Part shown: positions 37,818-47,700 of the stretch, one piece after another
How the letters are laid out: each line of letters opens with the position of its first letter
Position numbering within the stretch: the first letter of the stretch is position 1
Source: Cyclobacteriaceae bacterium
GTDB lineage: Bacteria; Bacteroidota; Bacteroidia; Cytophagales; Cyclobacteriaceae
Length of the DNA stretch: 55,428 nt
Direction of reading: 5' to 3'
Assembly (NCBI GenBank): GCA_025350305.1
Contig: JANXYC010000185.1
Span: forward strand, 1-55,428
Position numbers and translations under genes: made by a program
Notes under the pieces: model-generated
Seen by the model: the letters and a program-made list of their open reading frames with translations, nothing else
Databases searched by the model: none
What the model was told of the DNA's origin: nothing

Positions 37818-37987
37818 ATCAAGAGCCCTCCTTGTTATTTAGAGCGCCGGTTTTCCGGAGTTCATGAACTTCACTAAACAAGTCCTGTTCTTATATTATT
37901 TTTTCTTGGCGCGATACGTTCTCTCCATAACATCAATATTTTTCAACAGAAATCAGTTTTTGGTTCTGCCCGGCAGCGTCTTTTGAT

Positions 37988-37995
37988 TATCTTTA
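37988..37995 (+). promoter_or_regulatory. -7 promoter-like box abutting the TIR-TPR gene
   Basis: TATCTTTA is one base off TAnnTTTG and ends 4 nt before the ATG at 38000, so a transcript from it would be leaderless or nearly so. Confidence 0.3.
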
Positions 37996-37999
37996 AATC

Positions 38000-40162
38000 A
38001 TGGCCTCCATTCTGCCCGGATTTGAGTACGATATTTTCATCTCCTATCGCCAAAAGGACAACAAGGGCGATCATTGGGTTACCGAATTTGTAAGTGCATT
38101 AAAGACAGAACTCGAAGCCACCTTCAAAGAAGACATCTCCATTTACTTCGATGAAAATCCTTACGATGGTCTGCTCGAAACTCACCACGTTGACAAGAGC
38201 CTTGAAGTCAAACTGAAGTGTCTCATTTTCATTCCCATCATTTCACAAACATACTGCGACCCGAAAAGCTTTGCCTGGCAGCATGAGTTTTGCGCGTTTA
38301 ATAAGCTGGCCAAGAAAGATCAGTTTGGAAGAGATATTAAATTGAGCAATGGTAATGTAGCGGGCAGGATTCTTCCTGTGAAAATTCACGATATCGATGC
38401 AGAGGATAAAGTATTGCTTGAAAATGAGTTGGGTGGCGCACTCCGCTCCATTGAATTTATTTTTAAGTCGACAGGGGTCAACCGGCCATTGACGCCTTCG
38501 GATAATCCGGAAAAAAATCTGAATAAAACATTCTATCGAGACCAGGTCAATAAAGTAGCGAATGCAGTAAAAGAGATCGTTACCGGTTTAAAGACATTCG
38601 ATACACCCCCGGCAAGAATCACATCGAAACCCACTCCTCCTTCTTCCAATTGGAAGGTACCACAACCGAAACTCCACGTTCGAAAACTTCTTGCAAACTC
38701 ATCGGCCATACTCCTCTTGATGCTGCTTGCAGGATATCTCATTTTTAATTTTACGCCCTTAGGAATAAGACTTCACCCCGAGCCTATAGCCAAATCCATT
38801 GCCGTGCTTCCTTTTCTAGATATGAGTCAGGCAAAGGATCAGGAATACCTGACCGACGGCATCACAGAAGAGATCATCAACTCACTCACCGTAATAAACG
38901 GATTGAAAATATCAAGTAGAACGTCGTCCTTTCAATTCAAGGAAAAAAATGTTGATTTGAAAGAAATCGCAGAAAAACTGGATGTCGAAACAATTCTGGA
39001 AGGCAGTGTTCAGAAGTCCGGCAATCGCCTGAGAATTACAGTGCAACTGATACGTGCAAAAGACAATTTTCACCTCTGGTCAGAACATTTCGACAAGCAA
39101 ACGAGCGATATCTTTGCCATCCAGGACAGTATCGCTTTGAATGTGGTCAGGAAACTTAGGATTACCTTATCCGAAAACGAAATACCGAGAATTAGCCATC
39201 ACGAAACGACACAGGAAGCCTATACCGAATACCTAAAAGGCAGTTACGCTTACCAGCAAGAGAATTTCGGGCAGAGCATCGAATACAATTTTCGCGCCAT
39301 TCAGCAGGATTCCTTATTTGCCCAATCCTACTCAGCCATTGCCCTTGCCAAAGCATGGATCATCCTGAGGGCACATGACCATGGAAACGCCGTCGCCATT
39401 GACGAAGCCAAAAAGTATGCAAGGAGGTCAATACAACTTGATCCTTATCTGGGAGAAGGATATTCGGCCCTGGCACTTATGGCGTGGGCCATCGAGGGTG
39501 ACTTTTCCACTGCCAGGATAAACTTTGAAAAGTCCATTCAGCTCAACCCTTCTTCTTCATTGATCAAAAACCGCTATGGCTACTTTCTCATGTGGATGGG
39601 TGATTTTAACAAGGCGTGCTCCCTGGCACTCGAAGCCATGAAGGCAGATCCGGCTGACTATAACTCCTATATGATTCTTTCGCGATCCAAAATCTACAGT
39701 GGTCAATTCGCAGAAGCAGACAAGTACCTGCAGGAAGGATCAAGATTGTTTCCGGAGCAGGGCTTTCAACATCAGATCATTACAAGAGAATTCTATGCAG
39801 GGAACTACCAGAAATTAATACCAATTCTTGAGTCCCGGGTCCAACAGAATGAAAGTTTGGATCATGAATTGCTGGCATTTCTTTGCATATCCTATCGCAA
39901 AACCGGTGACATAGCAAAAAGTTCCCTTATTGAGAATCAAATCAGGAGCAACGGGTTTGACAGCGAAGGGCGGCATTTTTCCATGGCAAAGATATTCGCC
40001 ATGGATGGAAGGATTGACTCCTGCTTCAACCGCCTGGACCGTTCATGCAATAATCGGGAAAATTCTTTCAGATTGTTTAAGATCGAGCCTGCATTTGATA
40101 AATTAAAAAGCGACCTAAGGTATAAGAAGTTATACCGACGATTCGGATTCGACAATTACTGA
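38000..40162 (+). CDS. TIR domain - TM - TolB-like - TPR protein
   Basis: A 720-aa multidomain protein. Residues 1-200 form a TIR-like domain: opening strand YDIFISYRQKD, then CLIFIPIISQTYCDPKSFAW and WQHEF, where E96 sits at the position of the catalytic glutamate of NAD-cleaving TIR domains. One membrane segment lies at 233-251. Residues ~265-390 resemble the TolB-N/FlgO-like domain found before TPR arrays (SIAVLPFLDMS, YLTDGITEEIINSL, ILEGSVQKSGNRLRITVQLI). The C-terminal ~330 residues are TPR repeats. The arrangement suggests membrane-tethered sensing or signalling; NADase activity is possible but unproven. Confidence 0.85.
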   Translation: MASILPGFEYDIFISYRQKDNKGDHWVTEFVSALKTELEATFKEDISIYFDENPYDGLLETHHVDKSLEVKLKCLIFIPIISQTYCDPKSFAWQHEFCAFNKLAKKDQFGRDIKLSNGNVAGRILPVKIHDIDAEDKVLLENELGGALRSIEFIFKSTGVNRPLTPSDNPEKNLNKTFYRDQVNKVANAVKEIVTGLKTFDTPPARITSKPTPPSSNWKVPQPKLHVRKLLANSSAILLLMLLAGYLIFNFTPLGIRLHPEPIAKSIAVLPFLDMSQAKDQEYLTDGITEEIINSLTVINGLKISSRTSSFQFKEKNVDLKEIAEKLDVETILEGSVQKSGNRLRITVQLIRAKDNFHLWSEHFDKQTSDIFAIQDSIALNVVRKLRITLSENEIPRISHHETTQEAYTEYLKGSYAYQQENFGQSIEYNFRAIQQDSLFAQSYSAIALAKAWIILRAHDHGNAVAIDEAKKYARRSIQLDPYLGEGYSALALMAWAIEGDFSTARINFEKSIQLNPSSSLIKNRYGYFLMWMGDFNKACSLALEAMKADPADYNSYMILSRSKIYSGQFAEADKYLQEGSRLFPEQGFQHQIITREFYAGNYQKLIPILESRVQQNESLDHELLAFLCISYRKTGDIAKSSLIENQIRSNGFDSEGRHFSMAKIFAMDGRIDSCFNRLDRSCNNRENSFRLFKIEPAFDKLKSDLRYKKLYRRFGFDNY

Positions 40163-40198
40163 ACTCGCGCCGGGCGTGTTGGTACACCCTTCAACCGT

Positions 40199-41107
40199 CT
40201 AATCATCACTGCTGTTGTTTTTTGCATGCAGGGTTTGTTTAACACCATCGACCGTCAGTATATATGAATTATCACAGATTCCTGTTCCGTAATTTATTCC
40301 TAACGTTTTGCCAGTTGTCACATCAGTCAAAACTTTTGTACCGATGACCGGCATGAAATTTTTACTGATTACTATACAGGACCCGGCATAGATCAGGGGT
40401 GTGACGATGGTTACGTTGAAATCTTTGCCATGACGATTTGTTCCGGATACCGCGAAGTCACCATTCGGCCCATTGGTGTGCGTATACACTTCCCCGGCTG
40501 CTGAATGATCCCATTTTCTTGTTTTGTTTACTTTGAACGTTGCCGTCGTGGCGTCAGGCCAGGTGAGTGTATGACTTGCCCCAAGTTGCCATCTCACCGC
40601 AAGGGATTTGGCACTCACAAAGGTAAATGAATCGCATGCCAACACGCGCGTTCCAATAATGGCAATGTCGTTAATATTATAATTGTTCAAGGTGATAATA
40701 TGAGTAGCTCCTTTCTTGTACCATTTTCCTCCAGTCCACATAATCAGGATAGAGCCTTTTCTAATGTTCCCTTTAATATCCTTGCAGCCTGCTTCAGGGA
40801 ATGTAATGGTTACTGTTCCGGCTGAATTATCAGGGCTTACATTGGAAAAAATAATGGTGGATCCGGTACATGTTAACCGGTCATCGGTGAAGGCCTCCGC
40901 CCGACCGCCTGAAGCAGACCCGGAATCAACGTTGCTGTTTAACACCACTGAAGCGAGATCATCCAATTCATCAGTAATAATTTCCAAAACCGCGTCATTA
41001 TTGGCAGTTTGTAAGCTGTCGGAAGGTATTATTGCTATCGTACTGCTACAGGAGGAAACTGCTATTGCAGCGATTATAAAAAATAATATTCGTATCGGCC
41101 AGTTCAT
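40199..41107 (-). CDS. Predicted lipoprotein, unknown function
   Basis: A 302-aa protein with a lipoprotein signal (MNWPIRILFFIIAAIAVSSC, lipobox Cys at 20). The start at 41107 was chosen; the open frame extends to 41245 but the added residues carry no signal and cross the promoter box. The mature part is Thr/Asn/Ser-rich with even spacing of strands (TGSTIIFSNVSP, GTVTITFPEAGCKDIKG, HIITLNNYNI) and a C-terminal LTVDGVKQTLH. Such proteins are common in Bacteroidota genomes. It converges with the TIR-TPR gene, 36 bp away. Confidence 0.75.
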   Translation of the reverse strand: MNWPIRILFFIIAAIAVSSCSSTIAIIPSDSLQTANNDAVLEIITDELDDLASVVLNSNVDSGSASGGRAEAFTDDRLTCTGSTIIFSNVSPDNSAGTVTITFPEAGCKDIKGNIRKGSILIMWTGGKWYKKGATHIITLNNYNINDIAIIGTRVLACDSFTFVSAKSLAVRWQLGASHTLTWPDATTATFKVNKTRKWDHSAAGEVYTHTNGPNGDFAVSGTNRHGKDFNVTIVTPLIYAGSCIVISKNFMPVIGTKVLTDVTTGKTLGINYGTGICDNSYILTVDGVKQTLHAKNNSSDD

Positions 41108-41151
41108 TGATTTCGCTTTTGATTTTGGTATTTCTTTAGGGAAACAGGAAG

Positions 41152-41159
41152 CAAATATA
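41152..41159 (-). promoter_or_regulatory. Bacteroidota -7 promoter box for the lipoprotein gene
   Basis: The minus-strand octamer TATATTTG matches TAnnTTTG exactly and lies 44 nt upstream of the lipoprotein ATG. It supports the start at 41107 over longer open-frame versions. Confidence 0.5.
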
Positions 41160-41334
41160 ATATAAGTATTCCGCACCAGAGCCGCCCAGTTCAGATTAGG
41201 GCGTACAACAGAGATGCAAGTCACACAAAATCGCAATGCTCGCAAAAGAATACCTCACATTCAATTGGGCAATTGTTATCCGGGGAATTTATTATACATA
41301 AAAACGGGTTTCCCTTTTCCTCAATTCGTCATTC

Positions 41335-43284
41335 CTAATTCGAAATTTTCTCTCCCGCCTCATTATCCGGCAAGCCTTTCAAATACTTATCCACAAACTT
41401 GAGTACTTCCTCGGACGCCTTGATATTATTTTCCTTTTTCACAAACCCATGCCCCTCGTCGGGAAAGATTACATATTCCACTGGCACACCGTTCTTTTTC
41501 GCAGCAGCGACAATTTCATCTGATTCCACTTTTAGCACGCGTGGATCATTACTTCCCTGTAGCACAATGAATGGTTTGGTTATTTTATCGGCATAGAAAA
41601 GTGGTGATTTATTATATAATGCAACGGAATCTGCCGTGAAGGGATCGCCCAATTCGGTGTACAATGCTTTTCGGCCCGATTCCCACCATGGCGGAATGCT
41701 TTTTAGTGTCCGAAGCCAATTGGTAACACCGAACAGGTTCACGCCCACCTTAAATTCCCCGGGTGCAAATGCAAGTGCTGCCATCACCATATAGCCTCCA
41801 TAACTGCCACCATAAATTCCAATCTTGTCTGTGTCGATATACGGCAAAGTGGCAAGGTGTTTTTTGGATTCCACACAGTCCCGCAGATCCTCATTGCCAT
41901 GCTTACGGTCATCTGCCGCAAAGAATGTCTTTCCGTAGCCCGAGCTTCCGCGGTTGTTCACGGCCAGGACGGCATAACCATGATTCACCAGATGTTGGAG
42001 GGAAGGAGAATAATTCAGACGGGTCTGGCCACCCGGTCCGCCATGAATCCATAACAAGGCCGGAACCTTTTCGTCTGCCTTGATTCCCTTTGGTTTATAT
42101 AAGAGGCCTGGAATTTCCATTCCATCGAATGATTTGAATCGTACAACTTCTCCGGCGACCAGGTCATTCGGGTCGATGTCCTTGCTCATGGTATGGGTGA
42201 GTTGCTTCACTTCCTTCGTGTCGAAATTATACACAAACAAATTGCTGGGTGACTTTGAACTGCTCACGTAAAAGCACATAAGTTTTTCGCTGTCGGAAAT
42301 TCGTACCCCAGTGATATCGCCTTCCGGCAAACCTGACACAGATACCAGTTTGCCTCCCTCCGACTCATCATAAATCTTAATTTCTGTACGCGCATCATTA
42401 TTGATGGCCACCACGCGGTATTTGCCATGCGTCGAGAGAGACGCATACATAATATCCCATGGCGCTTCCTCTACCTTTTTCTTCTCGCCGGTGGCCACAT
42501 CATGGCTGGCCAGGTACATAAATTCACTTCCTTCATCGGTCAGGAAGTAAAGTTTCTTTCCATCCAGACTGAAATACTGAGGATTGTATTGCGCATCACC
42601 CTCATGTTTGGAAATTAGTTGGAGTTTACCAGTCTGTGTGTCCAGCAGGTACATATTTGAGTTATTGGTGGTAATGGACTCACTTAAAGAGATGTACCGA
42701 TCATCATTTGAAACAACGTCCGGGTTCAAGCCTTTTTCATTTTTATACAGCAGCGTCGACGGATAAATTTTCTTCTCTCCCGCCGCTACCTGGACATTGT
42801 ATAAATCAAAGTACTTTTTATCACGGCTGTTGGAACTGTAGTACATTAATTTTTTATCGTAGCTCCAACCTGCAAACTGTGCTTTTGCGGTACTGTCCTG
42901 GATCAGGTCGATGGTTGTGCCGTCCGGGTTTCGGACGAAAATATGATTGATCTCATTTCCGCCCTTATCACGTGTGTACACCATTCGCTCATCGGTAGGA
43001 AAATAAGAAAGTGCGTACACAGCATCGTCGGTTGACCTTGTCAACGGTTTTGCTTCACCTGTTTTGATGTTGATCTCTTCGGCATTAAAGATGCCTGTTC
43101 CCTTTCCGCTGATCAGGACCTTGCTTTCATCGGGCGAGAAAGCTCCGCCATTGATCTGCACAATATCCATGAATTGCCGGATCGTGTATTGCTTGATCGG
43201 TTTATCCCCCGCGGGTCTGTTGCATGACAAAACAAAGCAGGCGGTTATCAGAATGAGGGAGCCTCGGAAAAGAATTGATTTCAT
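41335..43284 (-). CDS. S9 family (prolyl oligopeptidase-type) peptidase, lipoprotein
   Basis: A 649-aa protein with a lipoprotein signal (LITACFVLSC, Cys 21). An N-terminal beta-propeller of about 360 residues precedes an alpha/beta hydrolase domain with the catalytic triad: S494 in GGSYGGYM, D580 in GSNDPRV and H612 in DEGHGF. Family members cut oligopeptides after Pro or act as dipeptidyl peptidases or acylaminoacyl peptidases. An oxyanion-region motif LLWIHGGPGGQT is present. The lipid anchor places it in the envelope. Confidence 0.93.
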   Translation of the reverse strand: MKSILFRGSLILITACFVLSCNRPAGDKPIKQYTIRQFMDIVQINGGAFSPDESKVLISGKGTGIFNAEEINIKTGEAKPLTRSTDDAVYALSYFPTDERMVYTRDKGGNEINHIFVRNPDGTTIDLIQDSTAKAQFAGWSYDKKLMYYSSNSRDKKYFDLYNVQVAAGEKKIYPSTLLYKNEKGLNPDVVSNDDRYISLSESITTNNSNMYLLDTQTGKLQLISKHEGDAQYNPQYFSLDGKKLYFLTDEGSEFMYLASHDVATGEKKKVEEAPWDIMYASLSTHGKYRVVAINNDARTEIKIYDESEGGKLVSVSGLPEGDITGVRISDSEKLMCFYVSSSKSPSNLFVYNFDTKEVKQLTHTMSKDIDPNDLVAGEVVRFKSFDGMEIPGLLYKPKGIKADEKVPALLWIHGGPGGQTRLNYSPSLQHLVNHGYAVLAVNNRGSSGYGKTFFAADDRKHGNEDLRDCVESKKHLATLPYIDTDKIGIYGGSYGGYMVMAALAFAPGEFKVGVNLFGVTNWLRTLKSIPPWWESGRKALYTELGDPFTADSVALYNKSPLFYADKITKPFIVLQGSNDPRVLKVESDEIVAAAKKNGVPVEYVIFPDEGHGFVKKENNIKASEEVLKFVDKYLKGLPDNEAGEKISN

Positions 43285-43374
43285 AAATACAGTGTTTTTA
43301 GAAATTACAAGGTATTAAAAAAACCAGGTAAGGGATACGTTATTTATACAGGTCCTATATGCCCATGAAAAGTG

Positions 43375-43382
43375 TATTTTTG
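43375..43382 (+). promoter_or_regulatory. -7 promoter-like box abutting the MBL-fold gene
   Basis: TATTTTTG is an exact TAnnTTTG match that ends 5 nt before the ATG at 43388. Transcription from it would give a leaderless or near-leaderless mRNA. Confidence 0.4.
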
Positions 43383-43387
43383 GGCGT

Positions 43388-44038
43388 ATGATTCACATCC
43401 AATCGTTTAAATTCAATCCCTTTGAAGAAAACACCTATGTAGTCTATGACGAGACCCTGGAAGCCAGCGTCATCGATCCGGGCTGTTATGAAAAGGAGGA
43501 GCAGAATTTACTAACTGATTTTATCTTAGCAAAAAATCTCAACGTTAAAATTCTTCTAAATACCCACTGTCATATCGATCATGTGCTCGGAAACGATTTT
43601 GTGAAGCATCAATACAAAGTGCCCTTCTTCATTCATCCAACGGAGCTCCCGGTTTTAAAAGCAGTGAAGACATATGCTCCCAATTACGGCTTTCCATGCT
43701 ATCAAGAAGCCCTTCCGGACGGGGAGTTAAGAGAAGGCACGCGCATTAAGTTTGGTAATAGCTCCCTCGAAATTCTTTTTCTCCCAGGACACTCACCCGG
43801 CCACGTGGGATTCTGTGAATCGAACCAAAAAATACTAATAAGCGGCGATGTTCTGTTTTATCATTCGATTGGACGCACCGATCTTCCCGGCGGCAACCTG
43901 GACACGTTGATCAAAAATATTCATCAAAAACTTTTTGTGCTTCCGGATGATGTAATGGTCTATTCTGGTCATGGGCCCATTACTTCCATCGGCGAAGAAA
44001 AAATTCACAATCCTTTCTGCGCACTCACGGTCGGATGA
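43388..44038 (+). CDS. MBL-fold metallo-hydrolase (glyoxalase II-like)
   Basis: A 216-aa metallo-beta-lactamase-fold hydrolase. The metal motif H60-x-H62-x-D64-H65 (THCHIDHVLG), then LPGHSPGHVGF, SGDVLF and the last His in YSGHGP are all present. The family includes glyoxalase II and persulfide dioxygenases; the short length and lack of a C-terminal substrate domain leave the substrate open. Its stop overlaps the pssA start by 4 bp, so the two are probably translated together. Confidence 0.9.
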   Translation: MIHIQSFKFNPFEENTYVVYDETLEASVIDPGCYEKEEQNLLTDFILAKNLNVKILLNTHCHIDHVLGNDFVKHQYKVPFFIHPTELPVLKAVKTYAPNYGFPCYQEALPDGELREGTRIKFGNSSLEILFLPGHSPGHVGFCESNQKILISGDVLFYHSIGRTDLPGGNLDTLIKNIHQKLFVLPDDVMVYSGHGPITSIGEEKIHNPFCALTVG

Positions 44039-44715
44039 AGTTACTACGCCACTTGCCGAACGTTCTCACCTGTACACATCTGTTGTGCGGTTGCCTGGGA
44101 ATAATTTTTACAATACAATACGCCACCTGGTCAGGGGTCTGGTTTGTACTGGCCGCAGGAATTTTTGATTTCTTCGACGGTTTTACGGCAAGGGTCCTGA
44201 ATGTAAGTTCACCGATCGGGAAAGAACTTGATTCACTGGCCGACATGGTCAGCTTCGGTGTGCTGCCATCCATCGTGATGTTTCAGATGATTGATGCAAT
44301 TTCATCCAGCAATTTCCTTCCCTATGTTGCTTTCAGCCTTGCCATATTCTCCGCTTTGCGTTTGGCGAAATTCAATATTGACGAAAATCAAAAGGACACG
44401 TTCATTGGCCTCCCAACACCGGCCAACGCCATGTTTATCAGTTCCCTGGTTTATTTGAAGGGGCCATGGGATGTTTTTATTTCGAATGATATTTTTCTAG
44501 TGATTGTCACGTTCGTTTTTTCATTCCTGCTGGTGGCTCCGTGGGAATTGTTAGCCTTTAAATTCAAGAATTACCAATGGGCGAACAACAAGGTGAGGTT
44601 TACATTTATCAGTATTTCGGTATTACTGCTGGCAGTATGGCAGTTAGCTGCATTGCCCTTTATTATACTATTCTATATTCTGATCTCGTTATTAATGCGT
44701 TGGATAAGAATCTGA
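44035..44715 (+). CDS. pssA: CDP-diacylglycerol-serine O-phosphatidyltransferase
   Basis: A 226-aa membrane enzyme that makes phosphatidylserine, precursor of phosphatidylethanolamine. The CDP-alcohol phosphotransferase motif is exact: D45-x2-D48-G49-x2-A52-R53-x8-G62-x3-D66-x3-D70. Several membrane segments follow. The N-terminal KLLRHLPNVLTCTHLLCGCLGI and the SFGVLPS segment after the motif favour the serine-specific type. It shares the ATGA junction with the MBL gene and is followed by porU after 4 bp. Confidence 0.9.
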   Translation: MKLLRHLPNVLTCTHLLCGCLGIIFTIQYATWSGVWFVLAAGIFDFFDGFTARVLNVSSPIGKELDSLADMVSFGVLPSIVMFQMIDAISSSNFLPYVAFSLAIFSALRLAKFNIDENQKDTFIGLPTPANAMFISSLVYLKGPWDVFISNDIFLVIVTFVFSFLLVAPWELLAFKFKNYQWANNKVRFTFISISVLLLAVWQLAALPFIILFYILISLLMRWIRI

Positions 44716-44719
44716 GCTT

Positions 44720-47700
44720 TTGAAACAATCCGTGACATTATTCTTCCTCCTTTCGTGGATGGCCGCGCATGGCCAGACATCGTCCGTCCTCTCGTCAGGA
44801 AAGTGGTATAAACTCTCTGTCCAACTGGATGGCGTTTACAAAATCGACTATTCCCTGTTGCGAAAATTGGGTATCAGTCCCGACCAGGTTGATCCTGCAA
44901 AAATTCAGGTTTATGGCGGGGTAAACGGTATGCTGCCGCAAGCCAACAGTTCCCCGAGAATAAATGAATTGAAAGAACTATCCATCTTCGTAAAGGGAGG
45001 AGAAGACGGTAAGTTTAATAAAGGAGATTACATCTTGTTTTTCGGGCAAGGTCCCGATTCGTATCAATTGATTCCAGGCAAAAAAATATTTGGATATCAG
45101 AATCATCTTTACGCAGATAAGAATTTCTATTTTCTTACCCTTGGCAATGGCGGTGGCAGGCGGATGACAGACCTTGAAAGCCTCGCAGGAAATTTTCCAG
45201 TCAGTACCGGGTTTGACGATTTCGCTTACTACGAAACAGAACGATTTAATGACCTCCATTCGGGCCGTGATTGGTTTGGCGAGCAGTTCGACACAAAGTC
45301 CGATTACACCATCCGTTTTGAGATACCAGGGATTATTGAAGGTTCTTCCATCACGTTGGTGTCAAATGTGATGGCTCAATCATTTAGTGAAACATCTTTT
45401 CAACTATCCTACAATTCCGTTTTGATTGGCGAACAAAAAGTACCTCCTATTGCCAATGCACAATACGCACCAAAAGGAATTGAAATCACCGACACTCTCG
45501 TAAAAACGTCAACGACTGTCAAGGCCGCAACGCAGGCAAACCAGGATATTCGATTGAAATTCATCAAAGCGGCCACCGGTAGGTCGGTCGGTTACCTGGA
45601 TTATTTACTCCTTCAGACAAAAAGAAAACTTGCCTTATATGGTGATCAAACCATCTTTCATTCTCTCAGAAGTTTAGATCAACCCGTCACGAGTTTTTCT
45701 ATAGCTGCAATGCCCATTGATGGTATGGTGTGGGACGTCACGGATCCTTTTAATGCACGTATTCAAAGGTTAACCAATGGATCCGGAGCAGCCACATTTG
45801 CCGCAACATCTGTCTCCTTACGAAAATACATAGCACTCTCAAACAAAAATTACCCGTTACCTGCTGCAGAGGGCGAGGTCCCCAATCAAAACCTACACGG
45901 ACTTACTTCCCTTGACTTTTTGATTGTGTCCGCTCCTGAATTTTTATTGGAAGCCCAGCGTTTGGCATCCCACCGTCAATCAAAAAATTCCTTATCAAGC
46001 GTTGTAGCCACGACAACCCAGGTTTACAATGAGTTTTCCGGAGGCAAACAGGACATCACTGCCATTCGCGATCTGGTCAAGTACCTGTATGATTCAAATT
46101 CAGGCATAAAATATCTCTTGCTTTTCGGTCGTGGTTCATACGATTACAAAAATTATTTGCCCTACAATAAGAATTTCGTACCTACCTATGAGTCACGCAA
46201 TTCACTTAGTCCATTGGAGACCTATTCTTCAGACGATTATTTTGCATTCCTGGAAAATAATGAAGGCAACTGGGGCGAAAATCCAGCGGAAGCCCACACG
46301 ATGGATATTGGCGTGGGGAGACTGCCCGTGAAAAAAATTGAAGAAGCAAAAACGGTGGTTACTAAAATCATTCAATACGAAAATCAAAACTGGGGGGATT
46401 GGCGGAAAGAAATCCTATTCGTGGCCGATGATGGCGACTACAACATCCATCAAGGCCAGGCCGATCAAATGGCAGAAACAATCGAAGCCAATCATCCGGA
46501 GTTTAATACGCAAAAAATTTACCTTGATGCGTTTCAACAGAAGATGAGCCAAATTGGACAAGTCTCACCAGAAGCCACAACCGCCCTCAGCAACGCTGTT
46601 CGCAAAGGCGTCGTGATTGTTAATTACACAGGCCATGGTAACGAACAGCAATGGATGCAGGAGCGAATTCTCGATCAGGTTTCCCTGGATAAATGGAAAA
46701 CTGCTTCCCGTTATCCATTACTTGTCACGGCTACCTGTGAATTTGGCAGGAACGATGATCCAGGACTGATCTCAACAGCAGAACTTTCTCTGATAAAAAA
46801 AGATGGTGGCTCAATCGGACTCGTGACGACGGCCCGGCCCGTCAATTCGAGTACCAACTTCACGCTCAACAAAGCATTCTATCAATCACTGCTCACTAAA
46901 GACCAAAACCAGTTCCGGCCACTAGGTGCTGTTTTACGCGACACCAAAAACAATAGTATTGCAGGGGTTTCCAATCGCAATTTTTCTTTGCTGGGCGACC
47001 CTTCAATGAAGTTGGCGCTTCCTGAATCGGAAGTCAGAGTTACTCAAATAATAAACCTTAGTTCCGGATCAGACACCCTCAAAGGATTATCTAAAATCAG
47101 ACTCATCGGTCGCGTTTATAGAAATGGCCTCGCGGATGCCGGATATAAAGGCACTGTGTCCATCGCGTTGTATGACAAGGCAACTTCCGGGGAAACCAAA
47201 GGCGATGAGAATCCACCTTTCGCATTCAAAGGACGTGAAAATGCGGTATTCCATGGACAGGCAAGCATTCGTGATGGCCAATTCGAAATTGAATTTATTA
47301 TTCCAAAATCGATCAATCCTGCCGTTGGAAGCGGAAAAATAAGTTTGTATGCTTTTTCTGAGACGAATGGGAACGACGTCACCGGCATTCAGGTTCCCGT
47401 AAAAATTGGTTCGCTGGAAAAACTTCCAGGCACCGATTCAAAAGGACCCACAATCGAGTTATATATGGGCGATACAACTTTTGTTGATGGTGGTATTTCC
47501 GGCAGCGACAGCAGAATTGTAGCGATCTTGTCAGATGAAAATGGAATTAATACTTCTAATTTTATACCACAAAACAATATCACGGCAACGTTAGATGATA
47601 CCGTGACTTTCATGCTTAATAAATACTATCAATCGGATGTAGATAATCCCAAACGGGGCAAGGTCAGTTATCCTGTTGACGACATGAAACCTGGCCTTCA

